A stretch of DNA of 64,000 nucleotides from RUG572 sp964386385. GTDB taxonomy: Bacteria > Verrucomicrobiota > Kiritimatiellia > RFP12 > UBA1067. Positions 1-8,174 of the stretch are shown piece by piece (positions within the stretch are counted from its first letter, which is position 1; each line of letters opens with the position of its first letter). Made by a program: the position numbers and the translations under genes. The stretch is from the NCBI GenBank assembly GCA_964386385.1, contig CAYLRN010000008.1, positions 1-64,000 on the forward strand, written 5' to 3'. The notes below the pieces were generated by a model. The model saw only the letters and a program-made list of their open reading frames with translations, did not search any database and had not been told where the DNA came from.

Positions 1-257
1 CTCCGTTGGGTGAGGGCCCTCCCTGTCGAGGAAGGGGGCAGGCTTTCGTAACCCCCATACCCCCCTTTTTTTTTTTAAAAAACCCCCCCCCCCCCCCCCC
101 CCCGTACAGTCTGTCAGGAACGCTAAGGTTTGGCGCGTAGTGGCGGCGTGTTCGACCTCGGTCTCCTCGCGTTTGGGCAATGGGTGGCTTCGCCGGCTTT
201 CCTCTGGCGTCCCGTATTATGGTCAACTGCGGCCTTCGTGTGAACTGTGGCGGATTT
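1..257. other. Non-coding leading stretch with a homopolymer block
   Basis: No gene is supported here. The striking content is a run of homopolymers at about 61-103: Cs, then about eleven Ts, six As and about 21 Cs back to back. Nothing else in the window looks like it. It may be a sequencing or assembly scar, or a true slippery tract upstream of gmd. From 104 to 257 I see only unremarkable sequence leading to the gmd promoter. Confidence 0.6.
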
Positions 258-266
258 TGCTATAAT
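258..266 (+). promoter_or_regulatory. Extended -10 promoter for gmd-fcl
   Basis: TGCTATAAT, a perfect -10 hexamer with the TGn extension, lies 46 bases before the gmd ATG. No good -35 is visible at 17-18 bases, as expected for extended -10 promoters. Predicted transcript start is near 273, giving a leader of about 40 nt. Confidence 0.7.
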
Positions 267-312
267 CCTCCCATGTTTTTATCGCCAATGTCGCAAGCAA
301 GGAAATGTGCAG

Positions 313-1320
313 ATGAAGAAAGCGTTGATTACCGGAATCACCGGACAGGACGGCAGCTATCTCGCGGAGCTGCTTCTTGAGAAGGGCTACGAGGTGCATG
401 GCGTAATACGCCGCGCGTCGACGTTCAACACGCAGCGCATCGACGGACTCTATCAGGATCCGCACGTCAACGGTGTGAAGATGTTCCTCCACTACGGCGA
501 CATGACGGATTCGACCTGCCTTGTCAGGCTTGTGCATGAGATAATGCCCGACGAGGTGTACAACCTTGCGGCGCAGAGCCACGTGAGGGTGTCGTTCGAC
601 AGTCCGGAGTTCACCGGCGACGTGGACGCAATGGGCACGATGCGGCTTCTTGAGGCCATACGCGCCACTGGAAAGGAGAAGTCGATGCGCTTCTATCAGG
701 CGTCGACGTCCGAACTGTACGGCAAGGTGCAGGAAGTCCCGCAGCGTGAGACTACGCCGTTCTACCCGCGCTCGCCATACGCAGTCGCCAAACTGTACGC
801 ATTCTGGGCGGTGAAAAACTATCGCGAAGCGTACGGGATGTTCACTTCGAACGGCATCCTATTCAACCACGAGTCGCCGCGCCGTGGCGAGACGTTCGTG
901 ACGCGCAAGATAACCCGTGCCGTCGGACGCATCAAGTACGGTCTGCAGAACGAACTCTACATGGGGAACGTAAACGCCCTGCGCGACTGGGGATACGCTG
1001 GCGACTACGTGGAGGGGATGTGGCGCATCCTGCAGCACGATTCGCCGGACGATTTTGTGCTTGCCACGGGCGAGATGCATACCGTGAAGGAGTTCCTTGA
1101 GGCCGCATTCGACCATGTCGGGCTGGACTGGGAGAAGTACACGCGCCATGATTCACGCTACGACCGCCCGTCGGAGGTCGACCAGCTTCTTGGAGACTCC
1201 GCCAAGGCCCGCTCGGTTCTGGGATGGGAGCCGAAGGTGAAATTCAATGAACTCGTCAAGATGATGGTCGACGCCGACCTGGAACTGGCCCGCAAGGAGG
1301 CGGCGCTCGCAAATGCATAA
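313..1320 (+). CDS. gmd: GDP-mannose 4,6-dehydratase
   Basis: Converts GDP-D-mannose to GDP-4-keto-6-deoxy-D-mannose, the first step to GDP-L-fucose, in the cytoplasm. The 335-residue protein starts MKKALITGITGQDGSYLAE, the NAD(P)-binding GxxGxxG of extended short-chain dehydrogenases. It keeps the STSELYGK active-site segment, the YAVAKLYA (YxxxK) catalytic pair, NHESPRRGETFVTRKI and LRDWGYAGDYVEGMW, all hallmarks of Gmd. Length is normal for the family. An upstream in-frame start at 247 is rejected because the -10 box lies inside it and AAGGAAA sits just before 313. The stop overlaps the next gene by 8 bases, so gmd and fcl are translationally coupled. Confidence 0.96.
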   Translation: MKKALITGITGQDGSYLAELLLEKGYEVHGVIRRASTFNTQRIDGLYQDPHVNGVKMFLHYGDMTDSTCLVRLVHEIMPDEVYNLAAQSHVRVSFDSPEFTGDVDAMGTMRLLEAIRATGKEKSMRFYQASTSELYGKVQEVPQRETTPFYPRSPYAVAKLYAFWAVKNYREAYGMFTSNGILFNHESPRRGETFVTRKITRAVGRIKYGLQNELYMGNVNALRDWGYAGDYVEGMWRILQHDSPDDFVLATGEMHTVKEFLEAAFDHVGLDWEKYTRHDSRYDRPSEVDQLLGDSAKARSVLGWEPKVKFNELVKMMVDADLELARKEAALANA

Positions 1321-2260
1321 GTCGGACAGAATCTACGTGGCCGGACATCGCGGCATGGTCGGAAGCGCGGTCGTCCGCGCACTTGACGCGGCCGGCTACG
1401 GCAACATCGTGACACGCTCGCACCGGGAGCTCGATCTGCTCGATTCGGCTGCGGTTCGTGAATTCTACCGTTCCGAACGGCCCGACGCCGCCGTGATATG
1501 CGCGGCGCGAGTCGGCGGAATAGGCGCCAACTCCGCCAGGAACTCTACGTTCCTCTACGAGAACGTCCTCATCGCCATGAACACGGTGATGGGGGCGTAC
1601 GAGGCAGGGGTGAAACGCCTTCTCTTCCTGGGGTCCACCTGCATATATCCGCGCATGGCTCCGCAGCCGATTCCCGAATCCGCGCTTCTCACGTCTCCGC
1701 TCGAAAAGACGAACGAGGGATATGCGCTCGCAAAGATCTCCGGACTGAAGCTTTGCGAATTCCTACGGCGCGACAGGGGCGTGACGTACCATTCGCTGAT
1801 GCCCACGAACCTGTATGGTACGGGGGACAACTACGACGTCGTGGGCGGGCACGTGCTGCCGACGATGATCCGCAAGTTCGAGACCGCCCGCGTCAACGGC
1901 GACGCGTCCGTGCCGCTATGGGGCACGGGAACGCCGCTCCGCGAGTTCCTGCACGTGGACGACCTCGCCGCCGCGTGCCTGTTCATGCTTGAGATGGAGA
2001 ACCCTCCGGATCTCGTCAACGTCGGCTCGGGCGTGGAGATATCCATCCGCGAACTCGCCGAAAAGGTCAAGGCGGCGACGGGCTGTCAGGCAGGGATTTC
2101 GTGGGACGGCACGAAGCCGGACGGAACGCCCCGCAAGCTGTGCGACACCTCGCTGATCCGCTCGCTTGGCTGGTCGCCGAGGATAGGCCTCGACGAGGGG
2201 CTGGCGAGGACGATATCGGAGTATCGCGCCGCCGTGGCCGATGGGACCGCGCGCATATAG
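1313..2260 (+). CDS. fcl: GDP-L-fucose synthase
   Basis: Epimerase-reductase (WcaG/Fcl family) that turns GDP-4-keto-6-deoxymannose into GDP-L-fucose with NADPH. 315 residues, the usual size. It has an N-terminal GHRGMVGSA nucleotide-binding loop, the GSTCIYP active-site strand and YALAKISGLKLCE, which carries the YxxxK pair, plus the PTNLYGTGDNYD segment typical of Fcl. The ATG lies inside the last codons of gmd. The product is the donor for the GT11 fucosyltransferase encoded at 31822-32706, so this pair probably feeds the polysaccharide locus downstream. Confidence 0.96.
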   Translation: MHKSDRIYVAGHRGMVGSAVVRALDAAGYGNIVTRSHRELDLLDSAAVREFYRSERPDAAVICAARVGGIGANSARNSTFLYENVLIAMNTVMGAYEAGVKRLLFLGSTCIYPRMAPQPIPESALLTSPLEKTNEGYALAKISGLKLCEFLRRDRGVTYHSLMPTNLYGTGDNYDVVGGHVLPTMIRKFETARVNGDASVPLWGTGTPLREFLHVDDLAAACLFMLEMENPPDLVNVGSGVEISIRELAEKVKAATGCQAGISWDGTKPDGTPRKLCDTSLIRSLGWSPRIGLDEGLARTISEYRAAVADGTARI

Positions 2261-2280
2261 CGCACAGCCTGGTCGTCGCC

Positions 2281-3177
2281 ATGAAATTCAGCGTCATCAT
2301 ACCATATGCGCGCGCGGAGACGACGATCGGGGAATGCCTTGATTCCGTTGTCAGGGCCGTAGATCGCCTGGACTCCGTTTCGCCTGATTGCGGAGCGGAG
2401 ATCGTCTGCGTGAACGGAGGATGTCCGGACCGGACACCGTCCATCGTCGAGGCGTACGCAAGAGGCGACCGGCGATTCGTCTCAATTGGCGAATGTCCGA
2501 ATGAGACGGGCGCGGGGCCGGCCCGGAACATGGGCATTGACCACGCCAGGGGCGAGTATCTGGTCTTTGTCGACGCGGACGACACCATCGATCCGGACGC
2601 CTTTGTGAATCTCAAGGACGCGACGGCGGACGTCGTCACCTATCTGCCGCCGCAGGGAAGCTTTGATTTCAATGAAGACGATCCTGCCGTCCGCGCGCAA
2701 AGTCTTCGCGCGACATTCTCGCCGATGGTCGGAAATCTGCTCGTCTGGAACGCGATATACCGGCGCGAGACAATTGGCGACTGGAGATTCGTGAACCTGA
2801 TGCCCCACGACGACCTCGTCTGGACCTGCGGCGCGTATGCGCGGGCGAAGACGGTCGTTGCTGGCGTCAGCCCATGGTATCATTACAACCGCCATGTCGC
2901 GGGCTCTGCCGTGAACAGCCATTCCTGGAAGCGCGTGCACGCCGCCTGGCGGGCGACGTCTCTCATGTGGCGCGCGGTCAGGCCGTGCTTTAGGGGAGCG
3001 TCGTGGATTCTGCGCATGGTCATGGCGCGGAAGATGGCAATGCATCTTCTGCTCCATTGTCTCAAGGAGATTCCGCTTGCGCTTGTCTCCAGTCTGCACC
3101 GTCAACCCCAAAGTGTGGCTTCGGTCAGTCCGCGAAGGGCGGAGGCGCAGGGCGCAGAATGGGAGACGTCGAAATGA
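2281..3177 (+). CDS. Family 2 glycosyltransferase
   Basis: Inverting GT-A glycosyltransferase, 298 residues. The N-terminus MKFSVIIPYARAETTIGECL is the standard GT2 opening strand and helix, GNETGAGPARNMGIDHA-like sequence (ECPNETGAGPARNMGID) is the nucleotide-sugar loop, and EYLVFVDADDTID holds the metal-binding DxD motif. The acceptor half is short and hydrophobic near its end. I chose the ATG at 2281 because the GT2 fold begins exactly there; the longer frame upstream runs inside fcl. It lies 20 bases after fcl and overlaps the next gene by ATGA, so it belongs to the same transcript. Donor and acceptor cannot be read from the sequence. Confidence 0.9.
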   Translation: MKFSVIIPYARAETTIGECLDSVVRAVDRLDSVSPDCGAEIVCVNGGCPDRTPSIVEAYARGDRRFVSIGECPNETGAGPARNMGIDHARGEYLVFVDADDTIDPDAFVNLKDATADVVTYLPPQGSFDFNEDDPAVRAQSLRATFSPMVGNLLVWNAIYRRETIGDWRFVNLMPHDDLVWTCGAYARAKTVVAGVSPWYHYNRHVAGSAVNSHSWKRVHAAWRATSLMWRAVRPCFRGASWILRMVMARKMAMHLLLHCLKEIPLALVSSLHRQPQSVASVSPRRAEAQGAEWETSK

Positions 3178-4226
3178 AAGTCATCCATGTCATACCCGGC
3201 ATAGACGTCCCGACGAACGGCATTGCGAATGCGGCAAGGCGGATCGCCGCGGAGCAGCGCGCCCTTGGACATGACGTGCGCCTGACGGGCCGCGCGCTGA
3301 CGGACGCCGAGGCGATATGGGCGGACGCCGTGTTCGTTCATTCGATGTTCAGTCCGATTGAGTGGATAAGCTGCCGGCGCGCGTCGCGGGCCGGGACGAA
3401 GCTCGTGCGCATGCCGCATGGATGCCTGGATCCGGTGAAGTTCCGCTATCGCTGGTGGAAGAAGGTCTGGACGCTGCCGTTTGAACTGCTTGCGTTTTGG
3501 CAAAGCGATGCAGTCTACGTGACGTGCGAGGCCGAAGTCCGCTGGGTTAGATGGCTTCGCCGCCCGGTGGTCATGGTTCCCCTCGGCGTCGACGTCGACT
3601 GCACTCGTATGACGGCGACAGCGGCGGCGCTCTCTTCTGCAGGCCCACAGGCGCGAACTACCGGACTTGCGCTTCTTTGTCTTGGGCGTCTCCATCCTCT
3701 CAAGGGTGCGGACTGCCTCATCGAGGCCGTCGCGCGGTTTTCGGACGTGCGCCTTGAGATTGCGGGACGTGACGAGAAGGGGCTTCGCGGCGAATACGAG
3801 GCCCTGGCCGCCAGGCTGGGCGTTTCCGATCGCGTGGCTTTTCTTGGCGAGTTGACGCCCGAAGAGAAAGACGGGGCGTTTGACCGCTGCGACGTTTTTG
3901 TCCTTCCTACGCGCAGCGAGAACTTCGCCATCGTAGTCGGCGAGGCATATGCCCATCGAAAGCCCGTCGTCACGACAGACGGGGCGTCGTCGTGGGAGGA
4001 GATCTCAAGACAGGGAATCGGATGGTATCTTGCCCCCTACGCGCGCGCTTCGCGAACGAGACGGATTCAGGCTCTTGTCGAGGCCCTTGAGGCGGCGAAA
4101 TCGGTGAAGTCTGCTTTGCCTCTGATGGGCGCTGCCGGATGCGCCTGGGTTCGCGGGCGCTTCAACTGGCGCGCGAACGTCTCCAAGCTGATGGAGGAGG
4201 TCGCGGCAATTTCAGGCGCTGATTGA
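3174..4226 (+). CDS. Group 1 (GT4) glycosyltransferase
   Basis: Retaining GT-B enzyme, 350 residues. The N-terminal domain opens MKVIHVIPGIDVPTNGIANA. The C-terminal domain has LLCLGRLHPLKGADCLIEAV, then AFLGELTPEEK and the EX7E-type signature around ENFAIVVGEAYAHRKPVVTT, where the two glutamates bind the nucleotide sugar. The start at 3174 overlaps the previous stop (ATGA) and matches the family's usual beginning; an alternative 15 bases upstream (3159) cannot be excluded. Likely adds a sugar to the fucose-containing glycan made by this cluster. Confidence 0.9.
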   Translation: MKVIHVIPGIDVPTNGIANAARRIAAEQRALGHDVRLTGRALTDAEAIWADAVFVHSMFSPIEWISCRRASRAGTKLVRMPHGCLDPVKFRYRWWKKVWTLPFELLAFWQSDAVYVTCEAEVRWVRWLRRPVVMVPLGVDVDCTRMTATAAALSSAGPQARTTGLALLCLGRLHPLKGADCLIEAVARFSDVRLEIAGRDEKGLRGEYEALAARLGVSDRVAFLGELTPEEKDGAFDRCDVFVLPTRSENFAIVVGEAYAHRKPVVTTDGASSWEEISRQGIGWYLAPYARASRTRRIQALVEALEAAKSVKSALPLMGAAGCAWVRGRFNWRANVSKLMEEVAAISGAD

Positions 4227-4309
4227 TGATTTGCCTATGGTTTCTCATCGAGGTCAAGAGCCATGATGGAAGGCTGTTTCCCAACCTTGGAAAACTGGAA
4301 AGGCGAGAG

Positions 4310-5104
4310 ATGTACTGCGTAAACAAAATGGTGGAATGGTTGTCGAGTCCCTTGGGGATGCTGTATTTGGGCTGCCTGCTCGGCGTTGCGCTGCGCATGC
4401 GGGCGCGTGGTGCGCTGAAACGCGTCGGGACGGGCGTCGTCGTCGGAAGCTTTGTCCTTCTGTGGATGTTTTCATGCCATGTGACGACGCGCTTCCTTGG
4501 CGTGCCGCTTGAAGGGGAGGAGGCTCCGCTTGTGGATACGCTGGAAATGGGCGGCTGCGACGCGATTGTGCTTCTTGGAGGCGGCATGGGCGCGCACGAG
4601 AGCTGCGGACGGGCGGAGATGCTTTCCGGCGCCGATCGCGTCTGGGAGGCGGCGCGCCAGTGGAAGGCGCACCATGACGGCAGGCTGAAGCTGACGCTGA
4701 GCGGACACGGCGTCGAGCGGTCGACCGTTCCGCTTCTGAAGGATCTGGGCGTGGACGAGAAGGCGTTCGTCTTCTTTCCCGACGCCCGCAACACGGAGGA
4801 GGAGGCGCGGATGATTGCGGCGGCGGGATTCAGTCGAGTTCGCCTCGTCACGTCGGCGTGGCACATGCCGCGCGCGAGGCGGCTGTTCGAGCGCGCGGGG
4901 ATTGAAGTTCGCGTCGCGCCGACTGACTACGAGATGCACTATATGGCGGAATTGCCGCTCGGGATCAGTGACTTCTTTCCGCGGGCGGACGCCTTGGCCA
5001 GAAATTCGGCGGCGGCGAAGGAGTGGGTGGCGAGGTTCTGCTACTGGCTGCGCGACGCATGTCTCGGAACGGCTAATTGCGACCGCCATGGTCGCATTCA
5101 CTGA
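4310..5104 (+). CDS. ElyC/YdcF-type DUF218 membrane protein
   Basis: 264 residues. Two N-terminal hydrophobic segments (about residues 8-24 and 35-52) precede a DUF218 domain: CDAIVLLGGGMG, then LTLSGHG and the conserved ARNTEEEARMI and VTSAWHMPRARRLFE segments. ElyC, SanA and YdcF relatives act at the inner membrane in envelope or undecaprenyl-phosphate metabolism; the exact reaction is unsettled. I prefer the ATG at 4310, preceded by AAAGGCGAGAG, because the family normally begins just before the first membrane helix. An ATG at 4223 that overlaps the previous stop gives 29 more residues and is possible. It is the last gene of the gmd cluster. Confidence 0.85.
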   Translation: MYCVNKMVEWLSSPLGMLYLGCLLGVALRMRARGALKRVGTGVVVGSFVLLWMFSCHVTTRFLGVPLEGEEAPLVDTLEMGGCDAIVLLGGGMGAHESCGRAEMLSGADRVWEAARQWKAHHDGRLKLTLSGHGVERSTVPLLKDLGVDEKAFVFFPDARNTEEEARMIAAAGFSRVRLVTSAWHMPRARRLFERAGIEVRVAPTDYEMHYMAELPLGISDFFPRADALARNSAAAKEWVARFCYWLRDACLGTANCDRHGRIH

Positions 5105-5374
5105 TGGTGAATTGCAATCGAAATGGCTCACCTCGCCGAAGATTCCCGCGATGCACTTCGGCAGCGTTCTGAACTGTCTCATACTTTCTCCTTTTCTTCG
5201 TGGACGACCTGCGCTCCGCCCCGCGCGTCCCCGGCGGAGGCGCGTCTCCGTCGCCTTCGCTTTCCTTCTCTCCTTCGCCTCCTGCCTCCAGCCCCCTTTC
5301 GGACCTGTCCGCAGTGGTTCAGTATATGATGCACTTTTCGTTCTGCCGTTGTCTGCGCGACATGATCGTTTTTT
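5105..5374. other. Intergenic region, mostly featureless
   Basis: The stretch between the ElyC-like gene and the next promoter carries a pyrimidine-rich run around 5215-5300 and a 24-base element at 5316-5339 that recurs upstream of the gene at 18099. A run of seven Ts (5369-5375) lies in the promoter spacer. No convincing small gene or terminator hairpin is visible. Confidence 0.6.
5316..5339 (+). repeat. Copy 1 of a 24-base upstream element
   Basis: Reads GGTTCAGTATA-T-GATGC-A-CTTTTC. The only differences from copy 2 (17983-18006) are the two bases set off by dashes. It ends 39 bases before the -10 box of the gene at 5413, in the position where an activator or UP-like site would sit. A few bases to the left (GTCC) also match. 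Confidence 0.6.
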
Positions 5375-5383
5375 TGGTATAAT
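5375..5383 (+). promoter_or_regulatory. Extended -10 promoter with T7 spacer run
   Basis: TGGTATAAT with seven Ts immediately upstream (5369-5375). No consensus -35 is visible. The predicted start near 5390 gives a short leader carrying AAGGAG ahead of the ATG at 5413. Confidence 0.75.
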
Positions 5384-5412
5384 CGGCGTCCACAACTTTT
5401 ACAAGGAGCATC

Positions 5413-6042
5413 ATGGTTCGTGACATCGTCATTGTCGGCGCGGGCGGATTCGGCCGGGAGGTCGTATGGACCCTTGAGCGCATAAACGCAGCGGCGGAGA
5501 CCTGGCGGATTCTCGGCTATGCGGACGACGATCAGGAAAAGGCGGGGAAGTCGTTTGACGGTTATCCGGTCCTCGGCACGGTGGCGCAGGTGGCGGCGGA
5601 CCGCCCCGGCGCGTCCGTGGTGATCGCCCTCGGCGACAACGCGGCCCGCGAGAGGATCTACGCCCTGCTTCGCGGAAGCGACTTTCCGCGGATCGTCGAC
5701 CCGACTGCCGTCGTCGCGCCGACTGCCGACCTGCGCCACGGCGTCTTCGTCGGCCCCCAGGCGGTCGTCTCGGTGGACGTCCAGGTCGGCAAGTTCGCGA
5801 TCGTCAACACGCGGGCCGGCGTCGGGCATGACTCCGAAATCGGCGATTTTGCGCAGATATGCCCCGGGGCGACGCTTTCCGGACACACCATGGTCGGCGC
5901 GCACGCGCTGATCGGCTCGAACGCGGCCACGTGCCCGGGCGTCTCCATCGGCGCGCGCGCGAAGGTCGCAGCCGGCGTCGCCGCGTTCGTGAACGTGCGC
6001 GACGGCGAGACGCTCTCGCCATTTGGAACGATGAGGGCATGA
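5413..6042 (+). CDS. NeuD/PglD-family sugar O/N-acyltransferase
   Basis: 209 residues. The N-terminal Rossmann-like domain opens DIVIVGAGGFGREVVW and the rest is a left-handed beta-helix of hexapeptide repeats (VGPQAVVSVDVQVGKFAIVN onward). The catalytic-base region AGVGHDSEIGDF, with the GHD histidine, is characteristic of NeuD, PglD and WeeI enzymes, which transfer acetyl groups from acetyl-CoA to amino sugars or sialic acid. AAGGAG lies 5 bases before the ATG. The stop overlaps the next gene (ATGA). The substrate is probably a nucleotide-activated amino sugar for surface glycans, but no sugar-aminating partner gene is adjacent, so this is inference. Confidence 0.88.
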   Translation: MVRDIVIVGAGGFGREVVWTLERINAAAETWRILGYADDDQEKAGKSFDGYPVLGTVAQVAADRPGASVVIALGDNAARERIYALLRGSDFPRIVDPTAVVAPTADLRHGVFVGPQAVVSVDVQVGKFAIVNTRAGVGHDSEIGDFAQICPGATLSGHTMVGAHALIGSNAATCPGVSIGARAKVAAGVAAFVNVRDGETLSPFGTMRA

Positions 6043-7388
6043 GCATGGACAGAATGGAGAACCTTGAGAAATTCGCCGAAAAGGCATACCGCAGGTTTCA
6101 GCCGCTTGCGAAGAGCTACTACTTCACGTTCACGCGCCCGTCCCTCACGGCCGGCGCCGTGCCGTGCATGCTATTCCTCGGCAACCATTCCGCCGGGAAG
6201 TCTTCGCTGATAAACTGGGTCCTCGGCGAGCCGGCCGTCCAGGACACCGGCGTCGCGCCGACGGACGACGGCTTCACGGTCATCGTCCACGGGGAGAAGG
6301 AGGAGGACGTCGTCGGCCCGGCGGCGTTCACGCGCCTTCCGGCGGAGTTCAGGTCCCTTGAGAAGTTCGGACAGGCGTTCATGCAGCGCCTCAAGGTCAA
6401 GGTGCGCTCGCGCGAACTCCTCAAGAAGGTCTCCCTGGTGGACAGCCCCGGCATGATCGATTCCGCGGAGGGCACGGTGACGCGGGACTACGACTTCCCC
6501 GGCGCGGTGCGCCGCTTCGCGGAGCTCTCCGACACGGTCTTCTTCCTCTTCGACCCCGACAAGCCCGGCACGACCGGCGAGACGGTGGACGTCCTCTCGA
6601 AGTCCCTGCGCGGCGTGGAGTTCAAGCTTCGCGTCCTTCTGAACAAGTGCGACATGTTCGAGAGCGTCTACGACTTCGCGCGGACGTACGGCGCCACGTG
6701 CTGGAATCTCGGCCGCGTCCTCCGCACGAAGGACCTTCCGAAGATCTACACCACGTACTCCGGCGAGGAGCGTCCGGGCGCGCTCGACCAGGCGGACTTC
6801 AACCGCCACCGCGACGAGTTCCGCTCGATACTGGAGAATGCCGCCTCGCGCCGGTCGGACAACGTCTTCTCCTCGCTGCATTCCGACCTGAAGGGGCTGT
6901 CCATCCGCATGGCCGTCGTCAACGTCGTCGTCCGGCGGATCTTCACGCTGAAGATGCGCAACCTCTGGATCGCCGCCGTCCTCGCCCCGCTTCTCGGCCT
7001 CTGCGTCTTCCTCGCCATCGCGAACCTCATTGGGAAGCCGGTGATCGGGGCGGACAAGTCGATTCTCGCTGTCGTCGTCTCCTCCGTCGTCGCCGCTCCG
7101 GTGGCGTTCGCAGTCGGATGGCTGGCGTACTGGTGGACCGGAATCTCCGTGTCGCAGCTGCGCAGAAGACTTGCGAAGTCGCTCGATTCCATCTTCGAGG
7201 AGGAGTACCGGACGGAACTCGCCGTCGGCGGCGGGGACGGTCTGCGCCAGGCGTGGAGCGCGATCCGCGACGAGACGGCGGAGGTCGTGGAGACGGCTCC
7301 GCTTTCCATTCCCCACTTCGCCGCCTCCCGCCGCCGTCAGGTGGAGGAGATGGCGGAGAGGGCGCTCGGCATGTCAGGAGGGCGCTGA
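6039..7388 (+). CDS. EHD-type dynamin-like GTPase with two C-terminal membrane helices
   Basis: 449 residues. P-loop GNHSAGKSS at 48-56, G3 motif VDSPGM at 134-139 and G4 NKCD at 202-205. The stretch from the G3 motif through DYDFPGAVRRFAELSD, FFLFDPDKPG, RVLLNKCDMFES and YGATCWNLGRVL follows eukaryotic EHD proteins almost block by block (there RVVLNKAD and YGALMWSLGK). Two hydrophobic helices, about 309-332 and 341-366, would anchor it in the inner membrane, followed by a roughly 80-residue charged tail. EHD and dynamin family members bend or divide membranes using GTP or ATP; a bacterial role here is unknown. Start overlaps the acyltransferase stop, so the two are made together. Confidence 0.85.
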   Translation: MSMDRMENLEKFAEKAYRRFQPLAKSYYFTFTRPSLTAGAVPCMLFLGNHSAGKSSLINWVLGEPAVQDTGVAPTDDGFTVIVHGEKEEDVVGPAAFTRLPAEFRSLEKFGQAFMQRLKVKVRSRELLKKVSLVDSPGMIDSAEGTVTRDYDFPGAVRRFAELSDTVFFLFDPDKPGTTGETVDVLSKSLRGVEFKLRVLLNKCDMFESVYDFARTYGATCWNLGRVLRTKDLPKIYTTYSGEERPGALDQADFNRHRDEFRSILENAASRRSDNVFSSLHSDLKGLSIRMAVVNVVVRRIFTLKMRNLWIAAVLAPLLGLCVFLAIANLIGKPVIGADKSILAVVVSSVVAAPVAFAVGWLAYWWTGISVSQLRRRLAKSLDSIFEEEYRTELAVGGGDGLRQAWSAIRDETAEVVETAPLSIPHFAASRRRQVEEMAERALGMSGGR

Positions 7389-7439
7389 GGCGATTTTTCA
7401 TTTCATTTGGCAAGTGCAACAGACATCTGGAGAAACGAC

Positions 7440-8174
7440 ATGGTAGTGATACCGGCCATCGACTTGAAGGGCGGCGTGTGCGTCCGCCTTCGGCAGGGAC
7501 GCGCGGACGACGTCACCGCGTACAACAGCGACCCGTCGGCGCAGGCGCGCGACTGGCGCGACCAGGGCGGGCGCGAACTGCACGTGGTGGACCTCGACGG
7601 CGCGTTCGCCGGGACGCCGAGGCATTCCAAAGTCATCGCGCAGATAATCGCCGCGTTTGGCGGGCCGGTGGAAGTCGGCGGCGGGCTCAGGACGATGGAG
7701 GCACTCGACGCCGTGATCGCCGCCGGCGCCACGCGGGCGATCCTCGGATCGGCCGCCCTGGAGAATCCGGCGTTCCTCGCCGAGGCCGTCGCGAAGCACG
7801 GCGGGAAGATAACAGTCGGAATCGACGCGAGGGACGGCCTTGTCCAGACGCGCGGATGGGTCGAGACGTCGGGCGTCAGGGCCGTGGACTTCGCCGCCTC
7901 CGTCGCCGCCGCGGGCGTGAAGTCGATCGTCTACACGGACACGGCGACGGACGGCATGCTTGGCGGCCCCAACCTGGAGCAGATGAAGGCGATCTGCATG
8001 GCCGCCCCCACGTGTCAGGTTACCGCGTCTGGCGGAGTGTCCTCCCCCCGCGACGTGAAGAACCTCATCGCGCTCGGCCAGCCCAACCTTCGCGCAGCGA
8101 TTGTGGGGAAGGCGCTGTACGACGGGAGGACGACGCTGAAGGAGATGAACGATGCTGCCGCCGGCAACGTGTGA
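7440..8174 (+). CDS. hisA: Phosphoribosylformimino-AICAR-phosphate (ProFAR) isomerase
   Basis: Fourth step of histidine biosynthesis, an Amadori rearrangement on a TIM barrel. 244 residues, the normal length. The N-terminal VIPAIDLKGG carries the first catalytic Asp, EVGGGLRT and ILGSAALENP bind phosphate, YTDTATDGML carries the second catalytic Asp, and ASGGVSS closes the barrel. GGAGAAA lies just before the ATG at 7440. No other his gene is in the window, so hisA is separated from its pathway partners; it sits 51 bases after the GTPase and overlaps the next gene by 23 bases. Confidence 0.95.
   Translation: MVVIPAIDLKGGVCVRLRQGRADDVTAYNSDPSAQARDWRDQGGRELHVVDLDGAFAGTPRHSKVIAQIIAAFGGPVEVGGGLRTMEALDAVIAAGATRAILGSAALENPAFLAEAVAKHGGKITVGIDARDGLVQTRGWVETSGVRAVDFAASVAAAGVKSIVYTDTATDGMLGGPNLEQMKAICMAAPTCQVTASGGVSSPRDVKNLIALGQPNLRAAIVGKALYDGRTTLKEMNDAAAGNV

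Noticed and set aside
247..312. Upstream extension of gmd to 247
   Set aside because: The promoter -10 lies inside it and the family starts at the MKKALITG sequence at 313.
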